From: Lichenicola sp050954785
GTDB taxonomy: Bacteria; Pseudomonadota; Alphaproteobacteria; Acetobacterales; Acetobacteraceae
NCBI GenBank assembly: GCA_050954785.1
Contig: JBPBQO010000021.1
Span: forward strand, 1 to 25,230
DNA length: 25,230 nt
Direction of reading: 5' to 3'
The notes under the pieces were generated by a model. The model saw nothing but the letters and a program-made list of their open reading frames with translations. It searched no databases and was not told where the DNA came from. Shown in pieces: positions 15,618-23,163 of the stretch. Position numbers and translations under genes: made by a program. Positions within the stretch are counted from its first letter, which is position 1. Each line of letters opens with the position of its first letter.

Positions 15618-16589
15618 CTACTTCTTCATCGTGAAGGCCGAGACGTAGTTCGCTACGTTGGCCTTGGTGATGAGGACGCAGTTGAACAACTGCTTCTCCT
15701 TGGCAACGCCGGTCTTGCCGGTCCTCAGGAAGGAGTCTGCCTCGTCCACCGCCTTGGCCGAGAACACGGCCACCGGCTGAAGCACGGTATATTGCAGCTC
15801 ACCGGCCTTGATCGCCGCGACCGCGTCCGGAGATCCGTCGAAGCCGCCGACCTTGATGCTGGACAGCTTTCCCGCTTCCTTGAGTGCTGCGATCGCGCCG
15901 AGCGCCATCTCGTCATTGCCGGCGATGACGCCGGTGATGTTGGGATGCGCCTGGAGCAGGTTCTGCATCTTGTCGTGCCCCTGCGTCCGATCCCAGTTGG
16001 CAACCTGAGAGCCGGCCTTGACGAGCCCAGGGTACTGAGTGAGCACCGTCTCGTAGCCATTGGATCGGGTCGCCGCGTTGTTATCGGACGGCGAACCGAG
16101 CAACTCGACGTAGCTGGCCTTCTGACCGACATCCTTCACCCAGCGCTGTGCGCCGAGAGCGGCACCCTGGGCATTGTTGGAGACCAGCTGTGCCTTGGCG
16201 AAGCCAGACTCGTTGATCTCGGCATTGACCAGGAACACCGGGATGTTCGCGGCAATCGCCTTCTTCACCGCGCCGAGCGAACCGCTGGCATTGGCCGGGT
16301 CGAGAATAATTGCCACCGACCGGTTGGTGATTGCCGTGTCGATCAGGTTGCTCTCGGTATTGGTGTCGCCCTTCGACGCGCCGACGGTGGCGGTATAGCC
16401 GAGCTTCTCCGCCTCGGCGGAGGCCACCTTGCCTTCGGTGAGCCAGTACGGGTTCGAGGGATCGTTCACGATGATCGACATCAGACCGCCCTTGGACGGT
16501 GCGGCCACTGCTGGCGTCACAGACGCCGCGATCGCCGGGGCGACCAGTGTTAAGGCCGTCATGGTCAGGAAGTTTCTTGTCTTGGACAT
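15618..16589 (-). CDS. sugar/polyol ABC transporter substrate-binding protein
   Basis: A 323-residue periplasmic binding protein of the ribose-type (type I, peripla_BP_4) family. The signal peptide (about 1-30) ends in a string of alanines (SVTPAVAA). The mature part shows the expected landmarks: IIVNDPSNPYWLTEG at the first strand, AIILDPANA, PVFLVNAEIN, VIAGNDEMALGAIAALKEAG and VGGFDGSPDAV. ATG 16589 has AGAGGGAA at good spacing. It is the last gene of the operon, 89 bases after the permease. From its neighbours the ligand is probably a C4 polyol (erythritol or threitol); the sequence alone does not show the ligand. Confidence 0.9.
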   Translation of the reverse strand: MSKTRNFLTMTALTLVAPAIAASVTPAVAAPSKGGLMSIIVNDPSNPYWLTEGKVASAEAEKLGYTATVGASKGDTNTESNLIDTAITNRSVAIILDPANASGSLGAVKKAIAANIPVFLVNAEINESGFAKAQLVSNNAQGAALGAQRWVKDVGQKASYVELLGSPSDNNAATRSNGYETVLTQYPGLVKAGSQVANWDRTQGHDKMQNLLQAHPNITGVIAGNDEMALGAIAALKEAGKLSSIKVGGFDGSPDAVAAIKAGELQYTVLQPVAVFSAKAVDEADSFLRTGKTGVAKEKQLFNCVLITKANVANYVSAFTMKK

Positions 16590-16678
16590 GGTGTTATTCC
16601 CTCTTTTTTGCAGGCGATAGTGTTCGGCCGATCTCAGCCCGGCTGTAGCGCCGGTGTCGGAGAGCCGGTGGCGCCGGC

Positions 16679-17725
16679 CTAGCGCTTGGGCCGGCGGCGG
16701 TATTGCACGGCGTTCAGCAACACCGCCAGAACGATCACGGCACCGGTAAAAACCGTCTGCCAGTAGGACGAGATTCCGATGATAACCAGCCCATCGGACA
16801 GGAATCCGATGACGAAGGCGCCGAGCAACGTTCCGCGAACGTTGCCGCGACCGCCGGTCAGTGCGGCGCCGCCGATGACGACCGCGGCGATGGCGGTCAA
16901 TTCATAGGACAGACCCGCCGTCGGCCCGGCCGATGTGAGCTGCGACGACAGGATCAGGCCGGCTACCGCGGCGCACACGCCCGACAACACATAGACTGAG
17001 ACCTGCACCCTCTTGACCGGGACGCCGGAGAGTTCCGCCGCGCGCTCATTGCCGCCGGACGCATAGAGCCATCGACCGAACGCAGTCCGGCTCAGCACAA
17101 GGTTGCCGAAGAAGGCAACGACAATCAGGACCAGTACACCGATCGGCATCCCGAACAGATGGTTGAACCCGAGCCAGTTGAAGCCGGAGTTCCCGAGGTC
17201 CGGGCGGCCACCGAGGCTGTTGTAGGTCAGGCCATTGGTGATCAGCAGCGCGGCACCACGCGCCACATACATGACGCCGAGGGTGGCCACGAAGGCGGGG
17301 ACCTTGAAGCGCGCGACCAGCACGCCGTTGATTAGCCCGACCAGACCGCCGAGCAGGCAGGTCAGGATCACCACCACCCAGACAGGCGGAAACAAGGTGA
17401 CGCCGAGCGACGCGAACGTCACGCCCTGCATCAGAAAGCCGGCAATCACGCCGGACAGGCCGAGTGTCGATCCGACCGACAGGTCTATCCCGCCATTGAG
17501 AATGACCAGCAGCATGCCGATCGCCAGGATGCCGAAAATGGCCACATGGGAGGACATCGTCAGGAAATTGCCGAGGGAGAAATAGTACGGCGACAACGTC
17601 GAAAACACGACGATGATCAGGATCAGTGCAAAGAAGGCGCGGCCTTCCAGCAGCAGCCTGCCGAGCTCGATGTCGCGGAGCCCGCTGAGGCCACGCCGTC
17701 CGGACGATAGGTTTGTATCTGTCAT
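16679..17725 (-). CDS. ribose-type ABC transporter permease
   Basis: A 348-residue integral membrane permease of the RbsC/BPD_transp_2 family with about 8-10 helices. Hallmarks are ILNGGIDLSVGSTLGLSGVIAG, FKVPAFVATLGVMYVARGAALLITNG, RTAFGRWLYASGGNERAAELSGVPV (the ATPase-coupling EAA-like loop), and AVVIGGAALTGGRGNVRGTLLGA. It begins 27 bases after the ATPase stop and works with that ATPase and the downstream binding protein. Confidence 0.93.
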   Translation of the reverse strand: MTDTNLSSGRRGLSGLRDIELGRLLLEGRAFFALILIIVVFSTLSPYYFSLGNFLTMSSHVAIFGILAIGMLLVILNGGIDLSVGSTLGLSGVIAGFLMQGVTFASLGVTLFPPVWVVVILTCLLGGLVGLINGVLVARFKVPAFVATLGVMYVARGAALLITNGLTYNSLGGRPDLGNSGFNWLGFNHLFGMPIGVLVLIVVAFFGNLVLSRTAFGRWLYASGGNERAAELSGVPVKRVQVSVYVLSGVCAAVAGLILSSQLTSAGPTAGLSYELTAIAAVVIGGAALTGGRGNVRGTLLGAFVIGFLSDGLVIIGISSYWQTVFTGAVIVLAVLLNAVQYRRRPKR

Positions 17726-17752
17726 GATCAGAAGACTCTGCTAATCGTGTTG

Positions 17753-19288
17753 TCAGCTAACGACGGCTTCGCCGGAGGCCGCCATGATGTCCTCCTTCAG
17801 GACGTCCGGGCCGAATTGCGCCGATATCCGTCCCCTGCGCATCACGACGATCCTGTGCGCGATGCTCAGACACTCCTGGACTTCCGACGTCGAATAAATC
17901 ACTGCGAGTCCTTGCGCCGCCTTTTCGCCGAGCAGCCTGAACACTTCCGCCTTGGCGCCGATATCGATGCCGCGACTGGGCTCGTCGAGCAGGATTACCC
18001 TGGGATTGGTTGCCAACATCTTACCGATGACGACCTTCTGCTGGTTGCCACCCGACAACGAGCCGATCGGCGCGCTGCCTCCCGCCGTCTTGATGTGGAC
18101 GTTGCGGATCGACGCATCGACCAGCGTCTGTTCCTGCGAGCGCGACGTCAGCACCCGCTTGATGAACGCACCGATGCTGGCGAGCGAGAGATTCTCGCCC
18201 ACCGACATCGTCTGCACCAGACCGTCGCGTTGGCGATCTTCCGGGACCAGAACCAGACCCTTGGCGATCCGGCCGGCGATGCTCAGTCCGGCGAGCGGCT
18301 GGTTCTCGAGCAGCACCCGGCCGCTCGCCATCGGCACGCGCCCGGCAATCGACTCCAGCAGTTCCGTGCGTCCCGAACCCATCAGCCCATAGATGCAGAC
18401 GATCTCGCCGGCCCGGACGTCGAGCGACAGATGGTCCACGACCAGGTTGCCCGATCTGGTCGTATCCTCGACGCAGACATCCTCGATCGACAAGGCAACC
18501 TCACCGAATTCGTAGCCGGTGGGCGGGGAGCCGCGATCGAAATGGTCGCCGACCATGTTCTGCACGATCCATTGCAGATCGATGTCCTTCGCCTCGGCCG
18601 TCGCGGTGATCGCTCCGTCGCGCAGGACCACCGCATAATCGGTGATCTGCAAGGCTTCCTCGAGATGATGCGATATATAGACGATCGAGACCCCGCGGCT
18701 GGTCAGGTCACGAATCACCTTGAACAGAACTTCGACCTCGGTGGCGCTCAGCGCCGATGTCGGCTCGTCCATGATCAGGATGCGGGCATCGACCGAAAGC
18801 GCGCGGGCGATCTCGACGATCTGTTGCTGCCCGAGGCGCAGATCCTCGACCAGGGTCATCGGCTCGATGTCCTCCTCGAGTTCCGTCATCAGCGTCTGGG
18901 TCTGACGCGCCTCCTCGGCGAAATCGACGCCGGACGAGTGATGCAGTTCTCGTCCGAGAAAGATATTGTCCCGAACGCTCAGGTTGGGCGCCAGGCTCAG
19001 TTCCTGGTGGATGATCGAGATACCGTGGTTCCGCGCATCCACCGTCGACGAGAAGGTAATACGGTGACCGTCGAGTTCGATCGCCCCGGACGTCGGTGTC
19101 GTGACCCCGGACAGGATCTTCATGAGCGTCGACTTGCCGGCACCGTTCTCGCCGAACAGCGTGGTGACTTTTCCGCGGTGGATATCGAAGTTCACCCCCT
19201 TGAGGGCCTGCGTGCTGCCATAGGTCTTGACGATGTTGAACGCCGACAGCACGGGCTTTGCGACGGTGGTTTCCGTGGCCGATGACAT
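17753..19288 (-). CDS. sugar ABC transporter ATPase (two NBDs)
   Basis: An RbsA/MglA-type protein of about 511 residues with duplicated ATPase domains. NBD1 has GENGAGKST (Walker A), LRLGQQQIVEIARAL (signature) and ILIMDEPTSALS (Walker B). NBD2 has the usual degenerate P-loop GLMGSGRTE, with LSGGNQQKV and ILLDEPSRGID. A GTG six bases upstream (19294) overlaps the DUF2291 stop as GTGA and is an equally possible start, so the two genes are translationally coupled. It energises the downstream permease. Confidence 0.94.
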   Translation of the reverse strand: MSSATETTVAKPVLSAFNIVKTYGSTQALKGVNFDIHRGKVTTLFGENGAGKSTLMKILSGVTTPTSGAIELDGHRITFSSTVDARNHGISIIHQELSLAPNLSVRDNIFLGRELHHSSGVDFAEEARQTQTLMTELEEDIEPMTLVEDLRLGQQQIVEIARALSVDARILIMDEPTSALSATEVEVLFKVIRDLTSRGVSIVYISHHLEEALQITDYAVVLRDGAITATAEAKDIDLQWIVQNMVGDHFDRGSPPTGYEFGEVALSIEDVCVEDTTRSGNLVVDHLSLDVRAGEIVCIYGLMGSGRTELLESIAGRVPMASGRVLLENQPLAGLSIAGRIAKGLVLVPEDRQRDGLVQTMSVGENLSLASIGAFIKRVLTSRSQEQTLVDASIRNVHIKTAGGSAPIGSLSGGNQQKVVIGKMLATNPRVILLDEPSRGIDIGAKAEVFRLLGEKAAQGLAVIYSTSEVQECLSIAHRIVVMRRGRISAQFGPDVLKEDIMAASGEAVVS

Positions 19289-19290
19289 GC

Positions 19291-19926
19291 TCACTGGACG
19301 TCCAGCTTCACCGGGGCGACGACCCAGACTGTGGGATCGGTCAACTGGAACACGCCCACGACCGAGATCGTCTTCCCGGTCAGGTCGGCCGCGTTGATTT
19401 TCGACAGCACCTGTTTCTTCATTTCCTTGTTCAGCGCCGATCCGGCGTTCTGGTACTCGATCTGGTTGCTGAACTGTCCGAAACTGATCAGGCCGGTGCC
19501 ATCGCGCAGATCGGTGCCGGTAATCGCGGGCCCGGTCTGCACGCTGATATGGACCGTGTCCGGAATCCCGGCGACCGCGACGTCATAGACACCGGAATCC
19601 TGCTTGCCGACTTTCCCTGTGAACTTGACCGAAAATTCCGCGCCTGCATCGGCGGCGATACCATACTTGGTCTCGGCCGCCGTCTGATCCTGAGCCACCG
19701 CAGCCGCCAGGGTAGCGGCATCGACCGCACGGCTTTCCACGCCGGCTGCCACTTTCGGAAACTCGGATTTACCGTAGTTTTCCGGCGAGAACACGTTGGA
19801 CGGAACATCCGCGGTAGAACCGATCCTGACGACCCTGGTATCGAGCACCATTGCGGCGACCAGAACGAAAGCGGCACTCGAAGCCATGGCGACCCGGGCA
19901 CGTGATGTGATGCGTCTACTTGTCAT
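19291..19926 (-). CDS. DUF2291-family periplasmic protein
   Basis: A 211-residue protein with one N-terminal membrane anchor/signal (VAMASSAAFVLVAAMVLD) and a periplasmic domain with the DUF2291 look: FSPENYGKSEFPKV, EFSVKFTGKVGKQDSGVYDV, LISFGQFSNQIEYQN and VVGVFQL, with a C-terminal VWVVAPVKLDVQ. Family members sit next to ribose-type ABC transporters in polyol/sugar loci, but their biochemical role is unknown. Here it lies directly upstream of the ATPase with overlapping stop/start, implying a stoichiometric or accessory part in the transporter. Confidence 0.82.
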   Translation of the reverse strand: MTSRRITSRARVAMASSAAFVLVAAMVLDTRVVRIGSTADVPSNVFSPENYGKSEFPKVAAGVESRAVDAATLAAAVAQDQTAAETKYGIAADAGAEFSVKFTGKVGKQDSGVYDVAVAGIPDTVHISVQTGPAITGTDLRDGTGLISFGQFSNQIEYQNAGSALNKEMKKQVLSKINAADLTGKTISVVGVFQLTDPTVWVVAPVKLDVQ

Positions 19927-20001
19927 TATGCCGCCGGATCGAAAACATGAGTCGTCATGCGCGTGTTGCTGCTTCGCGGGACTGAATTTACCGGTGAACG
20001 C

Positions 20002-21123
20002 CTACTCCGGAATGAGGATGATCTTGATCGAGCCTTCGCCCTTCTTCATCAGCTCGAAACCCTTTGCGAATTCGGACAGCGGCAGCTTGTGGGTCACCAC
20101 GCCCTCGGTCGGCAGGCGTCCGTCGGCGATCGCGGCGATGGTCAGCGGGTAGCAGTATGGGCCGAGATGCGCGCCATACAGGTCGAGCTGCTTGCGATCG
20201 CTGATGATCGACCAGTCCGCGGTGACCTCGTGCCCGAATACCGAGAACTCGACGAAGCGCCCGAGCTTGCGGATCATGTTCAGGCCCTGGGTGACGCTGG
20301 ATTCGTGGCCGGTCGCCTCGATATAGACATCGCAGCCATAGCCTTCGGTCAGGTCCTTGACCGCGGTGACCACATCCATCTCGAGCGGGTTCATCACGAT
20401 ATCGGCGCCGAACTTTTTTGCCAGGTCCAGCCGATCCTGCTTGGTATCGAGCACGATCAGCTTGGACGGGTTCTTGAGCCGTGCGGCGCCGACCATGCCG
20501 AGACCGAGCGGTCCAGCGCCCGAGAGCACCACCACGTCGTCGAGCTGGATCAACCCGCGATTGACCGCATGTACCGAGCAGGCATACGGCTCGACCAGTA
20601 CGGCTTTCTCCAGCGGTACGCTATCGGGGACATGATATGTGCGGCTCTCTTTCGGGAACCGCATGTACTTGGCCATGCCGCCATTGACGTTGTTCTGGAA
20701 GCCATAGACGTCGTGCTTCTCGCACATCCAGTATTCGCCGCGCGTGCAGTAGCGGCATTTCTCGCACGGCACGATCTGCTCGGAAATCAGCCGGTCGCCC
20801 ACCTTGAACTTGCCTGCACGGGCAACGTTCTCGCCGATTTCGACTGCGCGACCGAGGAACTCATGGCCGGGGATCATCGGCGCCTTGACGTAGCGGGCCT
20901 GTCCCTTGTTGTCGCCCCAGAAGGACGGCGCGCCCTGGAACGTCTTGATGTCGCTGGCGCAGATGCCGCAGGCTTCGACTTCGATGATGATGTCGTCCGG
21001 TCCGGCGCGTGGCACGTCGACCTGCTCGAGCCGGTAGTCGCCGGGCTCGTAGGCGACCACGGCGAGCATCTTCTCGGGCAACTCGACGGAAGACGGAAGG
21101 CGGCTGGTGTTCAGCGTGTCCAT
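20002..21123 (-). CDS. eltD: zinc-dependent erythritol/L-threitol dehydrogenase-like enzyme
   Basis: A 373-residue medium-chain zinc dehydrogenase. It has the catalytic-zinc region GICASDIKTFQG and PGHEFLGRAVE, the structural-zinc cysteines in PCEKCRYCTRGEYWMC, and the Rossmann motif LSGAGPLGLGMVG with LDTKQDR. From memory it resembles the Mycobacterium smegmatis erythritol/L-threitol dehydrogenase (EltD) nearly end to end: SDIKTFQGAPSFWGD, SEQIVPCEKC, IEATGHESSVTQGLNMIRKL, DWSIISDRKQLDLYGAHLGP. Expected reaction: erythritol or L-threitol plus NAD+ to L-erythrulose. ATG 21123 has a strong AGAGGAAG site. The exact polyol is inferred; other tetritols or pentitols cannot be excluded. Confidence 0.8.
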   Translation of the reverse strand: MDTLNTSRLPSSVELPEKMLAVVAYEPGDYRLEQVDVPRAGPDDIIIEVEACGICASDIKTFQGAPSFWGDNKGQARYVKAPMIPGHEFLGRAVEIGENVARAGKFKVGDRLISEQIVPCEKCRYCTRGEYWMCEKHDVYGFQNNVNGGMAKYMRFPKESRTYHVPDSVPLEKAVLVEPYACSVHAVNRGLIQLDDVVVLSGAGPLGLGMVGAARLKNPSKLIVLDTKQDRLDLAKKFGADIVMNPLEMDVVTAVKDLTEGYGCDVYIEATGHESSVTQGLNMIRKLGRFVEFSVFGHEVTADWSIISDRKQLDLYGAHLGPYCYPLTIAAIADGRLPTEGVVTHKLPLSEFAKGFELMKKGEGSIKIILIPE

Positions 21124-21163
21124 GAAACGCTTCCTCTGGTTTCCGGCCTGCGCCGGTTTGCGG

Positions 21164-21808
21164 TTAGGAGAGACGGTCGCTCAGCCCGTTGGCCAGCGTG
21201 CGCAGAATGAGTTCGCAGGAGGCGGCGCCTGCATCGAGCACGCCGCGCGAACGCTCGCCGAGGCGGGCGGCGCGGCCACGCTTGGCGACGAGGTCGCGGG
21301 TGGACTCCAGGCCGGTGGCGGCTGCCTCGCGAAGTGCCGTGAGGGTGTCCGATAGACTCTTGCCGGACGCAGCCGCCTGTTCCACCGCGATACGCGACGG
21401 CGTCAGTACGTCGATCAGCGTCTTGTCGCCGACCTTGGCCTCGCCGAGATCGACGATCGCCGCTTCGCCCGCCGTCAGCATCGCGGCGAGGGTTGCCGGA
21501 TCGATGGCAGCCTTGCCATCGAGCGCGTCCGCCATCTCGGTGAAGAGCGACCCGTACAGCGGTCCCATCGAACCGCCGATATCGGACAGAAGCGTGTCGC
21601 CGATGGTAGCGAAGCCCTCGCGGATATCGAAATCCTTGCCGTCGAGGCGCTCGATGACCAGGCGGAAGCCCTTGGCCATGTTGACGCCGTGGTCGCCATC
21701 GCCGGTCGCGCCGTCGATCTCCGACAGATGGTCGCGGGCCTCGATCACCGCGCGGGCGATCTCGATCGTGACGGGGGCGGCGTCGTTTAGCGAAATGGTG
21801 CCGGTCAT
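21164..21808 (-). CDS. DhaL-type kinase subunit (DAK2 domain)
   Basis: A 214-residue ATP-binding DhaL-like subunit. The nucleotide/Mg2+ Asp motif GATGDGDHGVNMAKGF, the family stretch IGGSMGPLYGSLF and the C-terminal ERSRGVLDAGAASCELIL are all intact. The frame is open far upstream within dhaK, but ATG 21808, two bases after the dhaK stop, is the coupled start. No PTS-type DhaM partner is in the window, so an ATP-dependent two-subunit kinase is the natural reading. Next to EltD it probably phosphorylates L-erythrulose rather than dihydroxyacetone. Confidence 0.85.
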   Translation of the reverse strand: MTGTISLNDAAPVTIEIARAVIEARDHLSEIDGATGDGDHGVNMAKGFRLVIERLDGKDFDIREGFATIGDTLLSDIGGSMGPLYGSLFTEMADALDGKAAIDPATLAAMLTAGEAAIVDLGEAKVGDKTLIDVLTPSRIAVEQAAASGKSLSDTLTALREAAATGLESTRDLVAKRGRAARLGERSRGVLDAGAASCELILRTLANGLSDRLS

Positions 21809-21810
21809 GC

Positions 21811-22812
21811 TCAGCTTCCCAGCACGGTAAGGCCGATGGAGCGGGCCGGCGCACGCAGCAACCGGTCGAGTTCGCCATCGAGCCTGGTCAGGGTCAGGGA
21901 GACGCCCATCATTTCCAGCGACGTGAAGTAGTTGCCGACGAAGCGGTGCGTGGGCGTGATGTTGCGCGCGCGCAGCATCTCGTCGACATGGCCATACAGC
22001 ACATACAGTTCCATCAGCGGCGTGGCGCCAAGTCCCGAGACCAGGACAGCGACGTTCTCGCCGCCGAACTCCATGTCGGCCAGGATTTTCTCGAGCATGA
22101 TGGCGGCCATCTCGCGGGCAGGCGCCACCGGCAGCACTGCGATTCCGTGTTCGCCATGATGGCCGATGCCGACTTCCATGGTACCGGCTTCGATGGTGAA
22201 GTTCGGCTTGCCGTTGGCCGGGATAGTACAGGCGGACAGGCCGATGCCGATCGAGCGGGTGCTGTCGATTGCCTTGCGCGAGACGGCAATCACTTGCTCC
22301 AGGTCGGCACCTTCGGCGGAGAGTGCGCCGCCGGCTTTCCACATCATGATCTCGCCGGCGACGCCGCGGCGGTTCTCGAGCTGGTCGGCAGGCGCGGACG
22401 CGCAATCGTCGTTGGCTACGACGGTTTCGACACGGAGCCCATCCTTGGCTGCGAGCTTGACCGCCATCTTCACGTTCATGTTGTCGCCGGCATAGTTGCC
22501 ATACAGGCATGCAACACCGCGGCCCTGGTCGGCCTCGCGGAATGCGGCATGGAAACTCTTTGCGGTCGGCGACGCGAACACCTCGCCGATCGCTACGGCA
22601 TCGCACAGGCCTGGACCGACATAACCTAGAAACGCCGGCTCGTGACCCGATCCACCGCCCGTCACTATGCCGACACGCGGCGTGCCGCCTTTATCCGCAC
22701 GGCGCAGCACACGAGGATGTTCCGTCGCAGCCAGCAAATCCGGGTGTGCTGCCAGCACACCGGCAAGGCTGTCTTCGGTGACCCGATCCGGGTCATTGAT
22801 CACGCGGTTCAT
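21811..22812 (-). CDS. DhaK-type keto-sugar-binding kinase subunit (DAK1 domain)
   Basis: A 333-residue DhaK-like subunit. TGGGSGHEPAFLGYVGPG (51-68, including His57) forms the glycine-rich loop. Asp110 lies in NYAGDNMN, and GIGHHGEHG (215-223) supplies the histidine that makes the covalent hemiaminal with the keto substrate (His219 by alignment to E. coli DhaK). The upstream extension of the frame (to 22917) lies in the promoter region; ATG 22812 is supported by AGAGGAG. As first gene of the operon it should be regulated from the divergent region. Function is inferred from the neighbourhood: L-erythrulose to L-erythrulose-1-phosphate, with dihydroxyacetone as the alternative substrate. Confidence 0.88.
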   Translation of the reverse strand: MNRVINDPDRVTEDSLAGVLAAHPDLLAATEHPRVLRRADKGGTPRVGIVTGGGSGHEPAFLGYVGPGLCDAVAIGEVFASPTAKSFHAAFREADQGRGVACLYGNYAGDNMNVKMAVKLAAKDGLRVETVVANDDCASAPADQLENRRGVAGEIMMWKAGGALSAEGADLEQVIAVSRKAIDSTRSIGIGLSACTIPANGKPNFTIEAGTMEVGIGHHGEHGIAVLPVAPAREMAAIMLEKILADMEFGGENVAVLVSGLGATPLMELYVLYGHVDEMLRARNITPTHRFVGNYFTSLEMMGVSLTLTRLDGELDRLLRAPARSIGLTVLGS

Positions 22813-22984
22813 GGCCGCTCCTCTGCTCGAACAATCCCCGCGGCATAAGCAGATGCCGTGCGCGCTGGCGATCGGACACTGCTCTTGTCCGTGCACGAAT
22901 GTCAAACTCGAGATCACTTGCGCACATGATGCGGACGTATTTTAGTGTGTATCTTCATAAGACTATAAGAAACCGCCCTTCTGG

Positions 22985-23012
22985 TTGTGAAATTCTGTTC
23001 ACTACCTTGAAT
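22985..23012. promoter_or_regulatory. candidate promoter and operator in the dhaK/sorC divergent region
   Basis: In an AT-rich part of the 231-base divergent region, TTGTGA (22985-22990) and TTGAAT (23007-23012) are 16 bases apart and could be -35/-10 boxes for the regulator transcript. A perfect inverted repeat GTGAA (22987-22991) and TTCAC (22998-23002) with a 6-base centre overlaps them, as an autoregulatory operator would. The centre-to-arm spacing is wrong for CRP. Assignment to SorC binding is inference. Confidence 0.4.
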
Positions 23013-23043
23013 ATTGTGCGGTGCAAAAAAAGAGGAAGCCACC

Positions 23044-23163
23044 ATGATGACTGGGATCAGCGGCGATCGGGCCGTATCGAAGACGGCGGCATTCGTCTTA
23101 CGCGCCTTGCTTGTTCCCGACGCGATCTCGGGCTACGGGCGCGGTGAGCGCTCCGCGGCGTGA
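23044..23163 (+). CDS. 39-residue upstream ORF coupled to the SorC regulator
   Basis: It reads MMTGISGDRAVSKTAAFVLR and ends SGYGRGERSAA. It has the best ribosome site in the neighbourhood (AGAGGAAGCCACC before ATG 23044), and its TGA overlaps the regulator's GTG start as GTGA (23160-23163). That layout is typical of translational coupling. It may be a leader peptide controlling regulator synthesis or a small protein of its own. There is no recognisable domain; the middle (AAFVLRALLVPDAI) is mildly hydrophobic. Confidence 0.5.
   Translation: MMTGISGDRAVSKTAAFVLRALLVPDAISGYGRGERSAA

Noticed and set aside
15396..16553. 385-codon plus-strand frame opposite the binding protein
   Set aside because: It is antisense to an intact periplasmic binding protein with signal peptide and ribosome site.
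17747..19285. Long plus-strand open frame (512 codons) opposite the ABC ATPase
   Set aside because: Its product is Arg/Asp/His-rich with no domain, while the minus strand encodes complete Walker and signature motifs. It is an antisense frame produced by GC-rich codon use.
19957..21210. Long plus-strand open frame (417 codons) opposite the EltD-like gene
   Set aside because: The minus strand has full zinc and Rossmann motifs with a strong ribosome site; the plus frame shows no recognisable protein.
22985..23003. CRP-type site (TGTGA...TCAC)
   Set aside because: The half-sites are separated by 8 bases rather than 6, so it does not fit the CRP consensus; I kept it only as a generic palindrome.
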